A stretch of DNA of 64,000 nucleotides, from positions 9,858,001 to 9,922,000 of the forward strand of contig NZ_CP107853.1 in NCBI RefSeq assembly GCF_036013525.1. Direction: 5' to 3'. The notes below the pieces were generated by a model. The model was given only the letters and a program-made list of their open reading frames with translations. It ran no database searches and was not told the origin of the DNA. Position 1 is the stretch's first letter. Each line of letters starts with the position of its first letter. The stretch is from Nonomuraea sp. NBC_00507 (GTDB taxonomy: Bacteria; Actinomycetota; Actinomycetes; Streptosporangiales; Streptosporangiaceae). Shown one piece after another: positions 7,147 through 15,253 of this stretch. A program made the position numbers and the translations under genes.

Positions 7147-7653
7147 ATGATCACCGTGCAATCCACCACGGCGCCGCCCGGCCAGTGGACCACGTTCGAT
7201 TGGTGGCCCCCGCTCGGCTGGTGGCCGGAGGCGGCACGCGATCTGCTGGTCCACGGGCCTTACGCGAGCGCCACCTTCGTGCTCCCGCCCACCCCGTCCT
7301 CGGTCCACTCCGCCCGCAGCTTCACCGTCGGCGCCCTGACGGGATGGGGGCTTGCCGAGCTGACCGAGAACATGGAGCTGGTGGTCTCCGAGCTGGCGAC
7401 CAACGCGTTGCGCCATGGCCTGCGCCTGACCGGCTCGCCCCGCGACTGTCCCGTCCACATGTCGCTCGTCCGCCACGGACCACTGGTGACCTGCGCCTTC
7501 ACCGATCCAGGCTCCTCGGTGCCGGTGCTGCGCTACCCTGGGCCCCTGGACACCGGTGGCCTCGGACTCCACATCGTCGAATCACTCAGCCACCGCTGGG
7601 GCTGGTCGGCGCTGGCACCTCAAGGGAAGATCGTCTGGGCAGTCCTCTCCTGA
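7147..7653 (+). CDS. ATP-binding protein, GHKL/HATPase_c_2 anti-sigma-like kinase
   Basis: The 168-residue protein contains the Bergerat ATP-fold motifs: SARSFTVGALTGWGL, an N-box ENMELVVSELATNALRHG, a G1-like region (CAFTDPGSSVP) and a G2 box DTGGLGLHIVESLSHRWGW. It belongs to the RsbW/SpoIIAB-like family abundant in actinomycetes. The start at 7147 (MITVQSTT) is chosen because upstream residues are Cys/Arg-rich and unlike the family. It is divergent from the XRE/DUF397 pair, which is a recurrent arrangement. Confidence 0.85.
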   Translation: MITVQSTTAPPGQWTTFDWWPPLGWWPEAARDLLVHGPYASATFVLPPTPSSVHSARSFTVGALTGWGLAELTENMELVVSELATNALRHGLRLTGSPRDCPVHMSLVRHGPLVTCAFTDPGSSVPVLRYPGPLDTGGLGLHIVESLSHRWGWSALAPQGKIVWAVLS

Positions 7654-7731
7654 CCGGAGGTGGTCTGCATTACCGTGGATGGTCATGGCTCACGGTGAGT
7701 CCCGCGTGCGACCCCATGAGAGTGCTGACGG

Positions 7732-10152
7732 ATGGAAGATCACCTGCTCGGCTGGCTGCGAACACTAGACGAAGACAGGCTTGCCCGCATCCTGGCGAAC
7801 AGGCCCGACGCCATCGCGGCGCCATGGCCGCGGCGGCTCGACACGCTCGCCCAGCGCCTCGGCAACGGCTTCGCCGTGATGGAGACGCTGCAGCGGCTGC
7901 CGCTGCCCTGCCTGCAGCTGGCCGAGGCGGCGCTGGCCCTGCGCGAACCCACCGCCGAGCGGCTTGCCGCCTTCGTCGACGCGCCGGCCGATGACGTGAT
8001 CGGCTGGCTCGAGCACCTCTACGACCACGCGCTGGCCTGGCCGGGCGAGGACGGCGTGATCCACCTGGCGGAGGGCGTCACGCGCTGGTGGGCCGCGCCG
8101 CTCGGCCTCGGCGAGCCGCTCGACCACTACCTCAACTCCTGGACGATCAGCAACGACGCGCTGCGCGCGCTCGCCCGTAACCTCGGCCTGCCCGCCCAGG
8201 GCCACAAACGCCGCACGATCGCCCGCGTGGCCGATACGCTCGGCGACGCCGAGCGTATCAAGGCGCTGATCCAGGGCGCCCCCGCCGGCACCGCCGCGCT
8301 GCTCGACCGGTTCGCCTGGGAAGGGCCGGCGCTGCCCGTGGACGGCGGCAGGTTCGTCATGCCCGGCACGCCGGAAAAGTGGTGCGCCGACCACGGCATG
8401 CTCTTCCGTCCCAGCTGGCATATGGCCGAGATCCCCCGCGAGGTGGCCATCTGCCTGCGCGGCCCCGGCTACCATCCGCCGTTCGTGCCCGCGGCGCCCG
8501 AGGTCGCCACGATCCCGGTCGATCCCGAAGAGGTCGACCACCTGATGACGCTGGCCGCGCCGCACGTGGTCGAGCGGTGCGCGGCCCTGCTCGACAACAC
8601 CTCCAAGACACCCCTGCCGCTGCTGAAGACCGGCGGCGTGGGCGTGCGCGAGATCCGCAGGGTGGCCAAGGAGACCGGCTGCGACGAGGACGAGACCCGC
8701 CTGCTGCTGGAAATCTGCGCGGTGGCCAGACTGCTGGCCTGGGACGAGCCCGCCGGCGGCCTGGTGCCCACCGAGCGCTTCGATCGCTGGCGCCTGGACG
8801 AGGGCGCGGCCCGGCTGCGCGTGCTGCTGTCGGCGTGGTGGCGCATGGAGCGCTCATCGCTCCGCAAGATCGACGGCAAGTACGGCACCGTGCTCGGCGA
8901 CGACCCCGCGGGCAGCGCCGTGGCCCGGGTGCGCCGGTCGGTGTTGCCGGTGCTGGCCTGCCTGCCCGCCGGCACGGCGTTCGCCGATCGCGACAGCCTC
9001 ATCGCGAGCGTCCACTGGCACGCGCCGCTGATCGACCGTCAGCTGCTGCTGGACTGCGCGCCGCCGGTGCTGGACGAGGCCAGGCTGCTCGGGCTGGTGG
9101 CCAACGACGCGCTGACCGATCTCGGCCGGGGGCTGGCGGGTCTCACGGCCCAGCCCGGGGATGAGAACGACGAGGCCGTGCCCATGGTCGAGCACGATCC
9201 CGTGCTGGTCGAGGTGTCCACGCGGGCGCTGGCGAGCGTGCGCAGGAGCGCGTTGTTCGGCCCTGACCTGACGGCGGTGGTGACCGGCCCGCCGTCGGCG
9301 GAGCTGGCGGCGCTGCTCGACCGGGTCGCCGAGCGCGAGTCGCGGGGCGCCGCCTCGGTGTGGCGTTTCACCGCCGAGAGCGTGCGCCGGGCGCTCGACC
9401 GCGGTTACGAGGCCGACGACCTGCTCGACGAGCTGGCCGCGGTGGGTGCGATCCCGCAGCCGCTCGAATATCTCGTGCGCGACACCGCGCGGCGGCACGG
9501 CGAGGTGACGGTCACCACGGTCGGCTGCGTCATCCAGGCCGGCGACCCCGCGCTGCTCGCCGAGATCGCCGCACACCGGCGGCTGGGCCGGCTCGGCCTG
9601 CGCCTGCTGGCCCCCACCGTGCTGGTGAGCTCGGCCGAGGCCGAGCGCACGCTGTCCGCACTCCGGGAGGCCGGCTACGCGCCGGTGCCCGTCTCCGACA
9701 CCGGCGAGATCACCATCCACCGGGTCAGGGCCGCGGAGCTCGCCGAGCGCGAGGAACCGATCAACGGCAAGCTGATCCTGCTGCCCGGCGGCCAGGTGGC
9801 CGAGCTAGGTGGGTTGGAGGCGCCGGCTCACCTGCTGGCCGAGCCGCCGCCCGACCCGGGCGAGCACGCCCGCCGGCTGATCGCCGCCAGCCGGGCCGAG
9901 TCCGACAAGAGCGGCCGCACCTGGGCGATCATCGGCAGGATGGCGACCAGGCTGCCGACAGCACAGCAGTCGCTGCTGGGCTTCGTGGTGGACCGGGGCG
10001 TGCGGGCCGGCATCACGCTCACCGACGGGCTGACCGCCACGATCAGCCACGGCGAGCTCAACGGCGGCGCACTCGACGCCTGGTGCGAGGAGGCGGGCGA
10101 CTACCTGGAGTTCCCCCTCGCCGAGATCGTCGAGGTCAGAGGAGCTTTTTAG
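7732..10152 (+). CDS. Helicase C-terminal/XPB-associated domain protein (Rv0862c-like)
   Basis: The 806-residue protein resembles the actinobacterial helicase-associated (Helicase_C_3-type) family. It starts LLGWLRTLDEDRLARILANRPD, has a winged-helix-like middle, and ends in a conserved block near residues 560-620 (RFTAESVRRALDRGYEADDLLDELAAVGAIPQPLEYLV). That block resembles the XPB helicase N-terminal damage-recognition domain. No Walker A or DEAD box is present, so it is not itself a helicase. It probably binds DNA and may cooperate with an XPB helicase encoded elsewhere. The 3' end overlaps the convergent siderophore-binding protein gene by 17 bases. Confidence 0.8.
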   Translation: MEDHLLGWLRTLDEDRLARILANRPDAIAAPWPRRLDTLAQRLGNGFAVMETLQRLPLPCLQLAEAALALREPTAERLAAFVDAPADDVIGWLEHLYDHALAWPGEDGVIHLAEGVTRWWAAPLGLGEPLDHYLNSWTISNDALRALARNLGLPAQGHKRRTIARVADTLGDAERIKALIQGAPAGTAALLDRFAWEGPALPVDGGRFVMPGTPEKWCADHGMLFRPSWHMAEIPREVAICLRGPGYHPPFVPAAPEVATIPVDPEEVDHLMTLAAPHVVERCAALLDNTSKTPLPLLKTGGVGVREIRRVAKETGCDEDETRLLLEICAVARLLAWDEPAGGLVPTERFDRWRLDEGAARLRVLLSAWWRMERSSLRKIDGKYGTVLGDDPAGSAVARVRRSVLPVLACLPAGTAFADRDSLIASVHWHAPLIDRQLLLDCAPPVLDEARLLGLVANDALTDLGRGLAGLTAQPGDENDEAVPMVEHDPVLVEVSTRALASVRRSALFGPDLTAVVTGPPSAELAALLDRVAERESRGAASVWRFTAESVRRALDRGYEADDLLDELAAVGAIPQPLEYLVRDTARRHGEVTVTTVGCVIQAGDPALLAEIAAHRRLGRLGLRLLAPTVLVSSAEAERTLSALREAGYAPVPVSDTGEITIHRVRAAELAEREEPINGKLILLPGGQVAELGGLEAPAHLLAEPPPDPGEHARRLIAASRAESDKSGRTWAIIGRMATRLPTAQQSLLGFVVDRGVRAGITLTDGLTATISHGELNGGALDAWCEEAGDYLEFPLAEIVEVRGAF

Positions 10153-11149
10153 CCTTCTTCAGGTTCGCCACGAGCGCCTCGAGGAAGTCCGCGTACCCCT
10201 GATAGCTGTAGGGCGCCTCGGCGTTCCACGGGTAGAGCTGGCCGGCCTTGACGGCGGGGAGCTTGGCGAAGGTGGGCTTCTTCATCATCTCCTCGGGCTT
10301 GAGCGCCTGGGTGCGGGTGTCGTAGAGGATGACGTCGGCCTCGTACTCGTCGGCGTTCTCCCAGCTCAGCGTCTGGAAGAAGCCGCCCTCGTCCACCTTG
10401 GACGGGGTGACCACGTTCAGCCCGGCCTGGGTGAGGTGGACGATGTCCGGATACTCGGGCGGGTTGACCACCCAGAAGGCGTCCGCGCCGCCCGACGCCA
10501 TGAGGATCTTGAGGTCCTTGAACTGGGCGAGCTCCTTGGTGGCGGCCTCCATGCGGGCCTTGGCCTCGGGCACGCCCTGCAGGTCGGCGCCGAGGGACTT
10601 GGCGAGCTCCTCGTACTTGGAGATCACCTGGGTGGCGCTCTTGCCGGTGAGCATGATGCCGGCGGTGGGGGCGACCTGCTCGATGGTGTCCTTGGACTTC
10701 TCGGGCACGTACCAGAGGGTGCCCTTGATGTACATGCTGCTGACCAGGAGGTCCGGCTGGAGAGCGATGTACTGCTCGACGTTGAACTCGTCCCACACGT
10801 TGCCCAGGCCCTGGACCTTGGTGATGTCGACGTTGCCGACCTGCGGGTCCTTGCTGCCGTCCTTGAGCTTGTGGGGGCCGAACACCGCGATGGGGCGCAC
10901 GCCGAAGTCCCACAGGGCGGCGGCCGCGCCGACCTGGGCCACGATCCTGGAGGGGACCTTGGGCTGGTCGATCTTCTTGTCGCGGTCATCGGTGAACGAC
11001 CAGGCCTGGGCCGCGGGGGCGGAGGAACCGGCCGTGGTGGGCTGCGCTTGCGTTCCACCGTCGTCGCCGCACGCGGCCAGCGTCACGGCCGCCGCGAGTC
11101 CTGCCGTGGCCGACAGGAAGCCCCTGCGTGCCAGTACCGGTCCCGACAT
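10136..11149 (-). CDS. Iron-siderophore ABC transporter substrate-binding lipoprotein
   Basis: The 337-residue protein has a twin-arginine-like leader (VLARRGFLSATAG) with a lipobox LAAC, so it is exported and anchored to the membrane. It then carries a FecB/FhuD-type fold: VPSRIVAQVGAAAALWDFGVRPIAVFG, then NVEQYIALQPDLLVSSMYI and a C-terminal half ending in LEALVANLKKAKKLL. The ATG at 11149 has AGGAG 7-8 bases upstream. It is divergent from two FecCD permeases and an ATPase across two iron boxes, making a complete siderophore importer. Confidence 0.92.
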   Translation of the reverse strand: MSGPVLARRGFLSATAGLAAAVTLAACGDDGGTQAQPTTAGSSAPAAQAWSFTDDRDKKIDQPKVPSRIVAQVGAAAALWDFGVRPIAVFGPHKLKDGSKDPQVGNVDITKVQGLGNVWDEFNVEQYIALQPDLLVSSMYIKGTLWYVPEKSKDTIEQVAPTAGIMLTGKSATQVISKYEELAKSLGADLQGVPEAKARMEAATKELAQFKDLKILMASGGADAFWVVNPPEYPDIVHLTQAGLNVVTPSKVDEGGFFQTLSWENADEYEADVILYDTRTQALKPEEMMKKPTFAKLPAVKAGQLYPWNAEAPYSYQGYADFLEALVANLKKAKKLL

Positions 11150-11159
11150 GGTCATCTCC

Positions 11160-11178
11160 TAAGGTTAGGCTTGCCTTG
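11160..11178. promoter_or_regulatory. Iron box 1 (DmdR/IdeR/DtxR type)
   Basis: TAAGGTTAGGCTTGCCTTG matches the actinobacterial iron-box consensus TTAGGTTAGSCTAACCTAA at 14 of 19 positions. It lies 10 bases from the binding-protein start, so Fe(II)-DmdR/IdeR should repress it. Confidence 0.8.
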
Positions 11179-11189
11179 CTACAAGGCCC

Positions 11190-11208
11190 TTAGATTAGCC
11201 TTGCCTAA
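11190..11208. promoter_or_regulatory. Iron box 2 (DmdR/IdeR/DtxR type)
   Basis: TTAGATTAGCCTTGCCTAA matches the iron-box consensus at 16 of 19 positions. It lies 26 bases upstream of the proposed permease start and probably controls the permease-ATPase operon. Confidence 0.85.
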
Positions 11209-11234
11209 GTTTGACTGCGACGAGAGGGGTTCGG

Positions 11235-12302
11235 GTGCGCCCGGCGGTGACCATGGACGAGGCGGCCGAGGAGGCGGCCGAGTCCGCGAAGAGACCGGCG
11301 TGGGCGCGTCCCGGGGTGCTGGCGATCGGACTCGTCGCCGCCCTGGCGGTGCTGGCTCTGATGGCGATGGCCAGCGTGGCGCTCGGCGCCCGGTCCGTGC
11401 CGTTCGCCACGGTGATCGACGCCTTCCTGGCGCCGGACGGCTCGAACGACCACACGGTCATCCGGGAGCTGCGCGTGCCGCGTACGCTGCTCGGGCTCGG
11501 TGTGGGCGCCACGCTGGGCCTGGCCGGGGCGCTCATGCAGAGCCTGACCCGCAACCCCCTCGCCGACCCCGGGCTGCTGGGCATCAACGAGGGCGCGGCG
11601 CTGGGCGTCACGCTGGCGCTCGGCCTGTTCGGGCTCAGCGATCCCGCCGTCTACGTGTGGTTCGCGTTCGGCGGGGCCGCGCTGGCCTCCGTGATGGTCT
11701 ACTCGCTCGCCTCGGCGGGTCGCTCGGACTCCAGCCCGGTACGCCTCACGCTCGCGGGCGTCGCGCTCGGCATGGTGGCCACGGCCATCGCCTCGGCGAT
11801 CCTGCGGATGGACACGCAGACCTTCGACCGGATGCGGTTCTGGCTGACCGGGTCGCTGGCCGGGCAGACGGCCGACACGCTGGTGCGGCTGGCCCCGTTC
11901 ATGGTCGCCGGGCTGGTGCTCGGACTGTCGCTGGCCAGGCCGCTCAACATGCTGGCGCTCGGCGACGACGCGGGCAAGGCGCTGGGCGTGGCCGTGGGCC
12001 GCACCAGGGCGCTCACCGGAGTGGCGGTCACCTTGCTCTGCGGGGCGGCCACCGCCGCGGCCGGGCCGCTGTGGTTCGTGGGGCTGATCGTGCCGCACGC
12101 GGTGCGCGTGCTGGTGGGGCCCGACCAGCGGTGGGTGTTGCCGTACTCGGCGGTGGCCGCGCCGGTGCTGCTGCTGGGGGCCGACGTGGTGGGCCGCCTC
12201 ATCGCCCGCCCGGGTGAGGTGCAGGTGGGGATCGTGTGGGCGGTGATCGGCGCGCCGATCTTCATCATGCTGGCCAGGCGGAAGCGGGTGGCGGCGCTGT
12301 GA
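11235..12302 (+). CDS. Iron-siderophore ABC transporter permease (FecCD) 1
   Basis: The 355-residue polytopic membrane protein has FecCD family marks: RELRVPRTLLGLGVGATLGLAGALMQSLTRNPLADPGLLGIN near residue 80, and LGVAVGRTRALT with GPLWFVGLIVPHAVR in the C-terminal half. GTG at 11235 follows GAGAGGGG; TTG at 11211 would lack a ribosome site, and ATG at 11253 is another option. The stop overlaps the next permease start (GTGA). Confidence 0.93.
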   Translation: MRPAVTMDEAAEEAAESAKRPAWARPGVLAIGLVAALAVLALMAMASVALGARSVPFATVIDAFLAPDGSNDHTVIRELRVPRTLLGLGVGATLGLAGALMQSLTRNPLADPGLLGINEGAALGVTLALGLFGLSDPAVYVWFAFGGAALASVMVYSLASAGRSDSSPVRLTLAGVALGMVATAIASAILRMDTQTFDRMRFWLTGSLAGQTADTLVRLAPFMVAGLVLGLSLARPLNMLALGDDAGKALGVAVGRTRALTGVAVTLLCGAATAAAGPLWFVGLIVPHAVRVLVGPDQRWVLPYSAVAAPVLLLGADVVGRLIARPGEVQVGIVWAVIGAPIFIMLARRKRVAAL

Positions 12303-13306
12303 ACGTCCGGGTCGGCCCGTATTCCGTACGGCTGGCGCCCCGCGCCCTGCTCGTCACCGCCGCCCTCCTGCTGGTCGCCTGTGTGGTGGCCGTGGCCGCG
12401 ATCTCGACGGGCGAGTTCACCGTGCCCGTGCCCGACATCATCACCGCGCTCTTCGGCCAGGGCACACCGGTCGCCGAGCTGATCGTGAGCAAGCTGCGGG
12501 CGCCGCGCGTGGTGACGGGGCTGCTGGTCGGCGCGGCGTTCGGGATGAGCGGCGCGATCTTCCAGAGCCTCACCAGGAACCCCCTGGGCAGCCCCGACTT
12601 CATCGGCTTCACCGCCGGGGCCTCGACGGGCGGCATCATCGCCGTGGTCGCGGGCGGCTCGGCCATGACGATCGCCGGCGGCGCGCTGGCGGGGTGCGTC
12701 GTCACGGCCGTGCTCGTGTACGCGCTGGCCTTCCGCGGCGGCGTGCAGGGCTACCGGCTGGTCCTCGTCGGCATCGGGGCGAACGCGCTCTTGCTGGCGG
12801 TCAACTCGTACCTGCTGACCAGGGCGAACATCAATGACGCGGCCACCGCGGGCGCGTGGCTCACCGGCAGCCTGAGCGGGCGCGGTTGGGACCACGCGCT
12901 ACCGGTCGCGCTGGCGGTGGCTCTGCTGGTTCCCGTGTGCCTCTATCTGGCGCGGCCCATGCGGATGATCGAGATGGGCGACGACGCGGCCAAGGCCATG
13001 GGCATCAGGGTCGAGCCGGTCCGCGCGGTGGCCATCACGGCCGGTGTGCTGCTGTCCGGCGTGGCCACCGCCGCCGCGGGCCCCGTCATCTTCGTCGCGC
13101 TCGCCGCGCCCCAGCTCGCCCGGCGGCTCACCCGCTCCCCCGGCGTCACGATGGGCGCCTCGGCGCTGATGGGGGCCGTGCTGCTGACGAGCGCCGACCT
13201 GGCGGCACAGCGGCTGCTCGCCCCCACCCAGCTGCCCGTCGGCGTGCTGACCGCCGCCATCGGCGGCACGTACCTCGCCCTGCTCCTGCGAAAGGACCGC
13301 CACTGA
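12299..13306 (+). CDS. Iron-siderophore ABC transporter permease (FecCD) 2
   Basis: The 335-residue second permease subunit has the same signature set: SKLRAPRVVTGLLVGAAFGMSGAIFQSLTRNPLGSPDFIGF and MGDDAAKAMGIRVEPVRA, then GPVIFVALAAPQLARRL. The GTG at 12299 overlaps the previous stop. An upstream in-frame ATG lies inside permease 1 and is not used. The stop overlaps the ATPase start (TGATG). With permease 1 it forms the heterodimeric channel. Confidence 0.93.
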   Translation: MNVRVGPYSVRLAPRALLVTAALLLVACVVAVAAISTGEFTVPVPDIITALFGQGTPVAELIVSKLRAPRVVTGLLVGAAFGMSGAIFQSLTRNPLGSPDFIGFTAGASTGGIIAVVAGGSAMTIAGGALAGCVVTAVLVYALAFRGGVQGYRLVLVGIGANALLLAVNSYLLTRANINDAATAGAWLTGSLSGRGWDHALPVALAVALLVPVCLYLARPMRMIEMGDDAAKAMGIRVEPVRAVAITAGVLLSGVATAAAGPVIFVALAAPQLARRLTRSPGVTMGASALMGAVLLTSADLAAQRLLAPTQLPVGVLTAAIGGTYLALLLRKDRH

Positions 13307-14112
13307 TGCCCGATGCGCGTCTGTCCGGCACCGGCCTGACCCTCGCCTACGACCAGCGTGTCGTGGCCACGGACCTGAGCGTGGCGATCCCCGACGAGTC
13401 GTTCACCGTGATCATCGGCCCGAACGCGTGCGGCAAGTCCACCCTGCTGCGGGCCCTGGCCAGGATGCTCAAGCCCAAGACCGGGGCCGTGCACCTGGAC
13501 GGGAGCGTCATCACGTCGCTGCCGTCGAAGGAGGTGGCGCGACGGCTCGGCCTGCTGCCGCAGAGCTCGATCGTGCCGGACGGGATCACCGTGGCGGACC
13601 TGGTGGCCCGTGGGCGGTATCCGCACCAGCGCCTCATGCGGCAGTGGTCGCGGGCCGACGAGGCCGCCGTGACCGAGGCCATGCGCTCCACCGACGTGGC
13701 CGAACTGGCCGACCGGATCGTGGACGAGCTGTCCGGCGGGCAGCGGCAGCGGGTGTGGCTGGCCATGGCGCTGGCGCAGGAGACGCCGATCCTGCTGCTG
13801 GACGAGCCGACCACGTTCCTGGACATCTCCCACCAGATCGAGGTCCTCGACCTGTGCGCGGACCTCCACGAGGCGGGGCGGACCATGGTGGCGGTGCTGC
13901 ACGACCTGAACCAGGCGTGCAGGTACGCCACCCACCTGATCGTGATGCGTGCCGGGACGATCGTGGCCGAGGGCGATCCCACCGAGATCGTCACCCCTGA
14001 GCTGGTGCACGAGGTGTTCGACCTGCGCTGCGAGATCATCCCCGACCCGCAGTCCGGCACCCCGCTCATCGTCCCGGAGGCGCGCCGCCGAGTGAGCGCC
14101 GCCTCCGCCTGA
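13306..14112 (+). CDS. Iron-siderophore ABC transporter ATP-binding protein (FecE/FepC type)
   Basis: The 268-residue ATPase has Walker A GPNACGKST, Q-loop LLPQSS, signature LSGGQRQRVWLAMAL, Walker B ILLLDEPT, D-loop FLDIS and switch His in VLHDLNQ. The SAYDLVARGRYPHQ-like stretch (VADLVARGRYPHQRLM) is typical of siderophore importers. It is the last gene of the importer operon, coupled by TGATG to permease 2. It lies convergent to the TetR gene with a 6-base gap. Confidence 0.95.
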   Translation: MPDARLSGTGLTLAYDQRVVATDLSVAIPDESFTVIIGPNACGKSTLLRALARMLKPKTGAVHLDGSVITSLPSKEVARRLGLLPQSSIVPDGITVADLVARGRYPHQRLMRQWSRADEAAVTEAMRSTDVAELADRIVDELSGGQRQRVWLAMALAQETPILLLDEPTTFLDISHQIEVLDLCADLHEAGRTMVAVLHDLNQACRYATHLIVMRAGTIVAEGDPTEIVTPELVHEVFDLRCEIIPDPQSGTPLIVPEARRRVSAASA

Positions 14113-14118
14113 CACCCG

Positions 14119-14712
14119 TCAGCGCGAACTCGCCACGGCCAGGGCCAGGTCGGTGATGCCCCGCACCGCCCGGTCCTGGCCGTAGTCGGCCTTCAGCACG
14201 CCTGCCGCCTCGGCCCCCACGGCGGCCAGCAACGCGTGCGCCAGGACGTCGGCGTCGGCGCCGGGGCGGGACTCCGCCAGCAGGATGGCCACGTGCCGGT
14301 GCCAGAACCGGTAGGCGCCGATGCGGTAACGCGCGCCCGGGCTGGCGGTCTCCGACATCCGGACCAGGTCCAGGTGGTCGAAGAGATAGCCCAGGTAGGC
14401 GGCGACGAAGGCGGGCAGCCGCTCGCGAGCGGGCGCGCCGGGACCGAGCGGCGGCGGGCCCGACAGGATGCGCTGCTGGAGGTCGCGTTCGCGGTCGTCC
14501 AGGAGTGCCACGGCCAGCCCTGACTTGTCGCCGAACCTGCGGAAGAGCGTGCCCTTGCCCACCCCGGCCGCCGCGGCGATCGCATCCATGGACACCGCCT
14601 CCACGCCCTTGTCCGCGAAGAGCGCCGCCGCGGCGGCGAGCACCTTCTCCCTGTTGCGTGCCGCGTCCGCGCGCTCTTTGGGTGGCCGGGCCCGCAGCAG
14701 CTCCAGAGGCAC
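14119..14712 (-). CDS. TetR family transcriptional regulator
   Basis: The protein (197 residues from GTG 14712; 212 from GTG 14757) has a TetR N-terminal domain: RADAARNREKVLAAAAALFADKGVEAVSMDAIAAAAGVGKGTLFRRFGDKSGL, with the helix-turn-helix at AIAAAAGVGKGTLFRRF. The ligand domain has HLDLVRMSETAS and RFWHRHVAILL. The shorter start is preferred because it leaves both palindromic operators outside the gene. It is divergent from the rhodanese gene, which it probably represses along with itself. Confidence 0.88.
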   Translation of the reverse strand: MPLELLRARPPKERADAARNREKVLAAAAALFADKGVEAVSMDAIAAAAGVGKGTLFRRFGDKSGLAVALLDDRERDLQQRILSGPPPLGPGAPARERLPAFVAAYLGYLFDHLDLVRMSETASPGARYRIGAYRFWHRHVAILLAESRPGADADVLAHALLAAVGAEAAGVLKADYGQDRAVRGITDLALAVASSR

Positions 14713-14722
14713 GCTTGACGAA

Positions 14723-14738
14723 CCGGACTGCGGTCCGG
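14723..14738. promoter_or_regulatory. TetR operator copy 1 (CCGGACTG-CGGTCCGG)
   Basis: This near-perfect palindrome is preceded by GAA, as is copy 2, 38 bp away. It sits just upstream of the preferred TetR start and suits autoregulation. Confidence 0.6.
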
Positions 14739-14760
14739 TAATTTTCGAGTCGTCCACGAA

Positions 14761-14776
14761 CCGGACTATAGTCCAC
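14761..14776. promoter_or_regulatory. TetR operator copy 2 (GGACTATAGTCC)
   Basis: CCGGACTATAGTCCAC holds a perfect 12-bp palindrome GGACTATAGTCC (14763-14774). TATAGT within it can serve as a -10 element, so repressor binding would block the rhodanese promoter directly. The rhodanese ATG is 17 bases downstream. Confidence 0.65.
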
Positions 14777-14793
14777 TTTCTCTGGAGGACACA

Positions 14794-15111
14794 ATGAACG
14801 TCATCACCCGCGACGAACTGAAGGCCGCCCTGAGCACCGTGACGGTGGTCGACACGCTGGGCGGCGACTACTACGCCCAGCAGCACCTGCCGGGCGCCAT
14901 CGCCCTGGTCGAGAGCGAGGTCGCCGAGCGTGCGGCCGCGCTGCTGCCCGACAAGGACGCCTCCATCGTCACGTACTGCACCAATCCCTCCTGCTCCAAC
15001 AGCAAGGCTGTGGCAGCCCGGCTGAGCGCGCTCGGCTACACCGACGTCCGCAGATACGTCGAGGGCATCGAGGACTGGGTGGAGGCCGGCCTGCCGGTCG
15101 AGTCCGCGTAG
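14794..15111 (+). CDS. Rhodanese-like domain protein
   Basis: This 105-residue single-domain rhodanese carries VVDTLGGDYYAQQHLPGAIAL (the CH2A-like DxR/HLPGA region) and an active-site loop YCTNPSCSNSKAVAARLSALGYTDVRRYVEGIEDW. The first Cys of the loop is the expected persulfide carrier. The TNPSCSNS loop differs from thiosulfate transferases and resembles stand-alone sulfur-carrier or phosphatase-type rhodaneses. A GGAGG Shine-Dalgarno precedes the ATG. Strong operator palindromes lie upstream and a strong terminator follows, so it is a one-gene unit under TetR control. Confidence 0.9.
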   Translation: MNVITRDELKAALSTVTVVDTLGGDYYAQQHLPGAIALVESEVAERAAALLPDKDASIVTYCTNPSCSNSKAVAARLSALGYTDVRRYVEGIEDWVEAGLPVESA

Positions 15112-15131
15112 CAGAGTCGCTCCCCGCTAGC

Positions 15132-15166
15132 AGAAAGGCCCGGCCGCCGCAAGGCCGGGCCTTTCT
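15132..15166 (+). terminator. Rho-independent terminator after the rhodanese gene
   Basis: AGAAAGGCCCGGCC, loop GCCGCAA, GGCCGGGCCTTTCT forms a perfect 14-bp stem ending in T-rich sequence, 21 bases after the stop codon. The stem is symmetric, so it could work in both directions. Confidence 0.9.
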
Positions 15167-15253
15167 CCTGGAACGCGCCAAAGGACATAGAAGGAATCCT
15201 GTCCGCAGGCGACTCTCTCCCGGACGAGTCACACGACACAGGGGGAGACGAAA

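Noticed and set aside
12856..13305. Extension of the siderophore ATPase reading frame upstream to 12856.
   Set aside because: The extra 150 residues are Arg/Gly/Pro-rich shadow of the permease gene. ATG 13306 overlaps the permease stop and begins a normal ABC ATPase.
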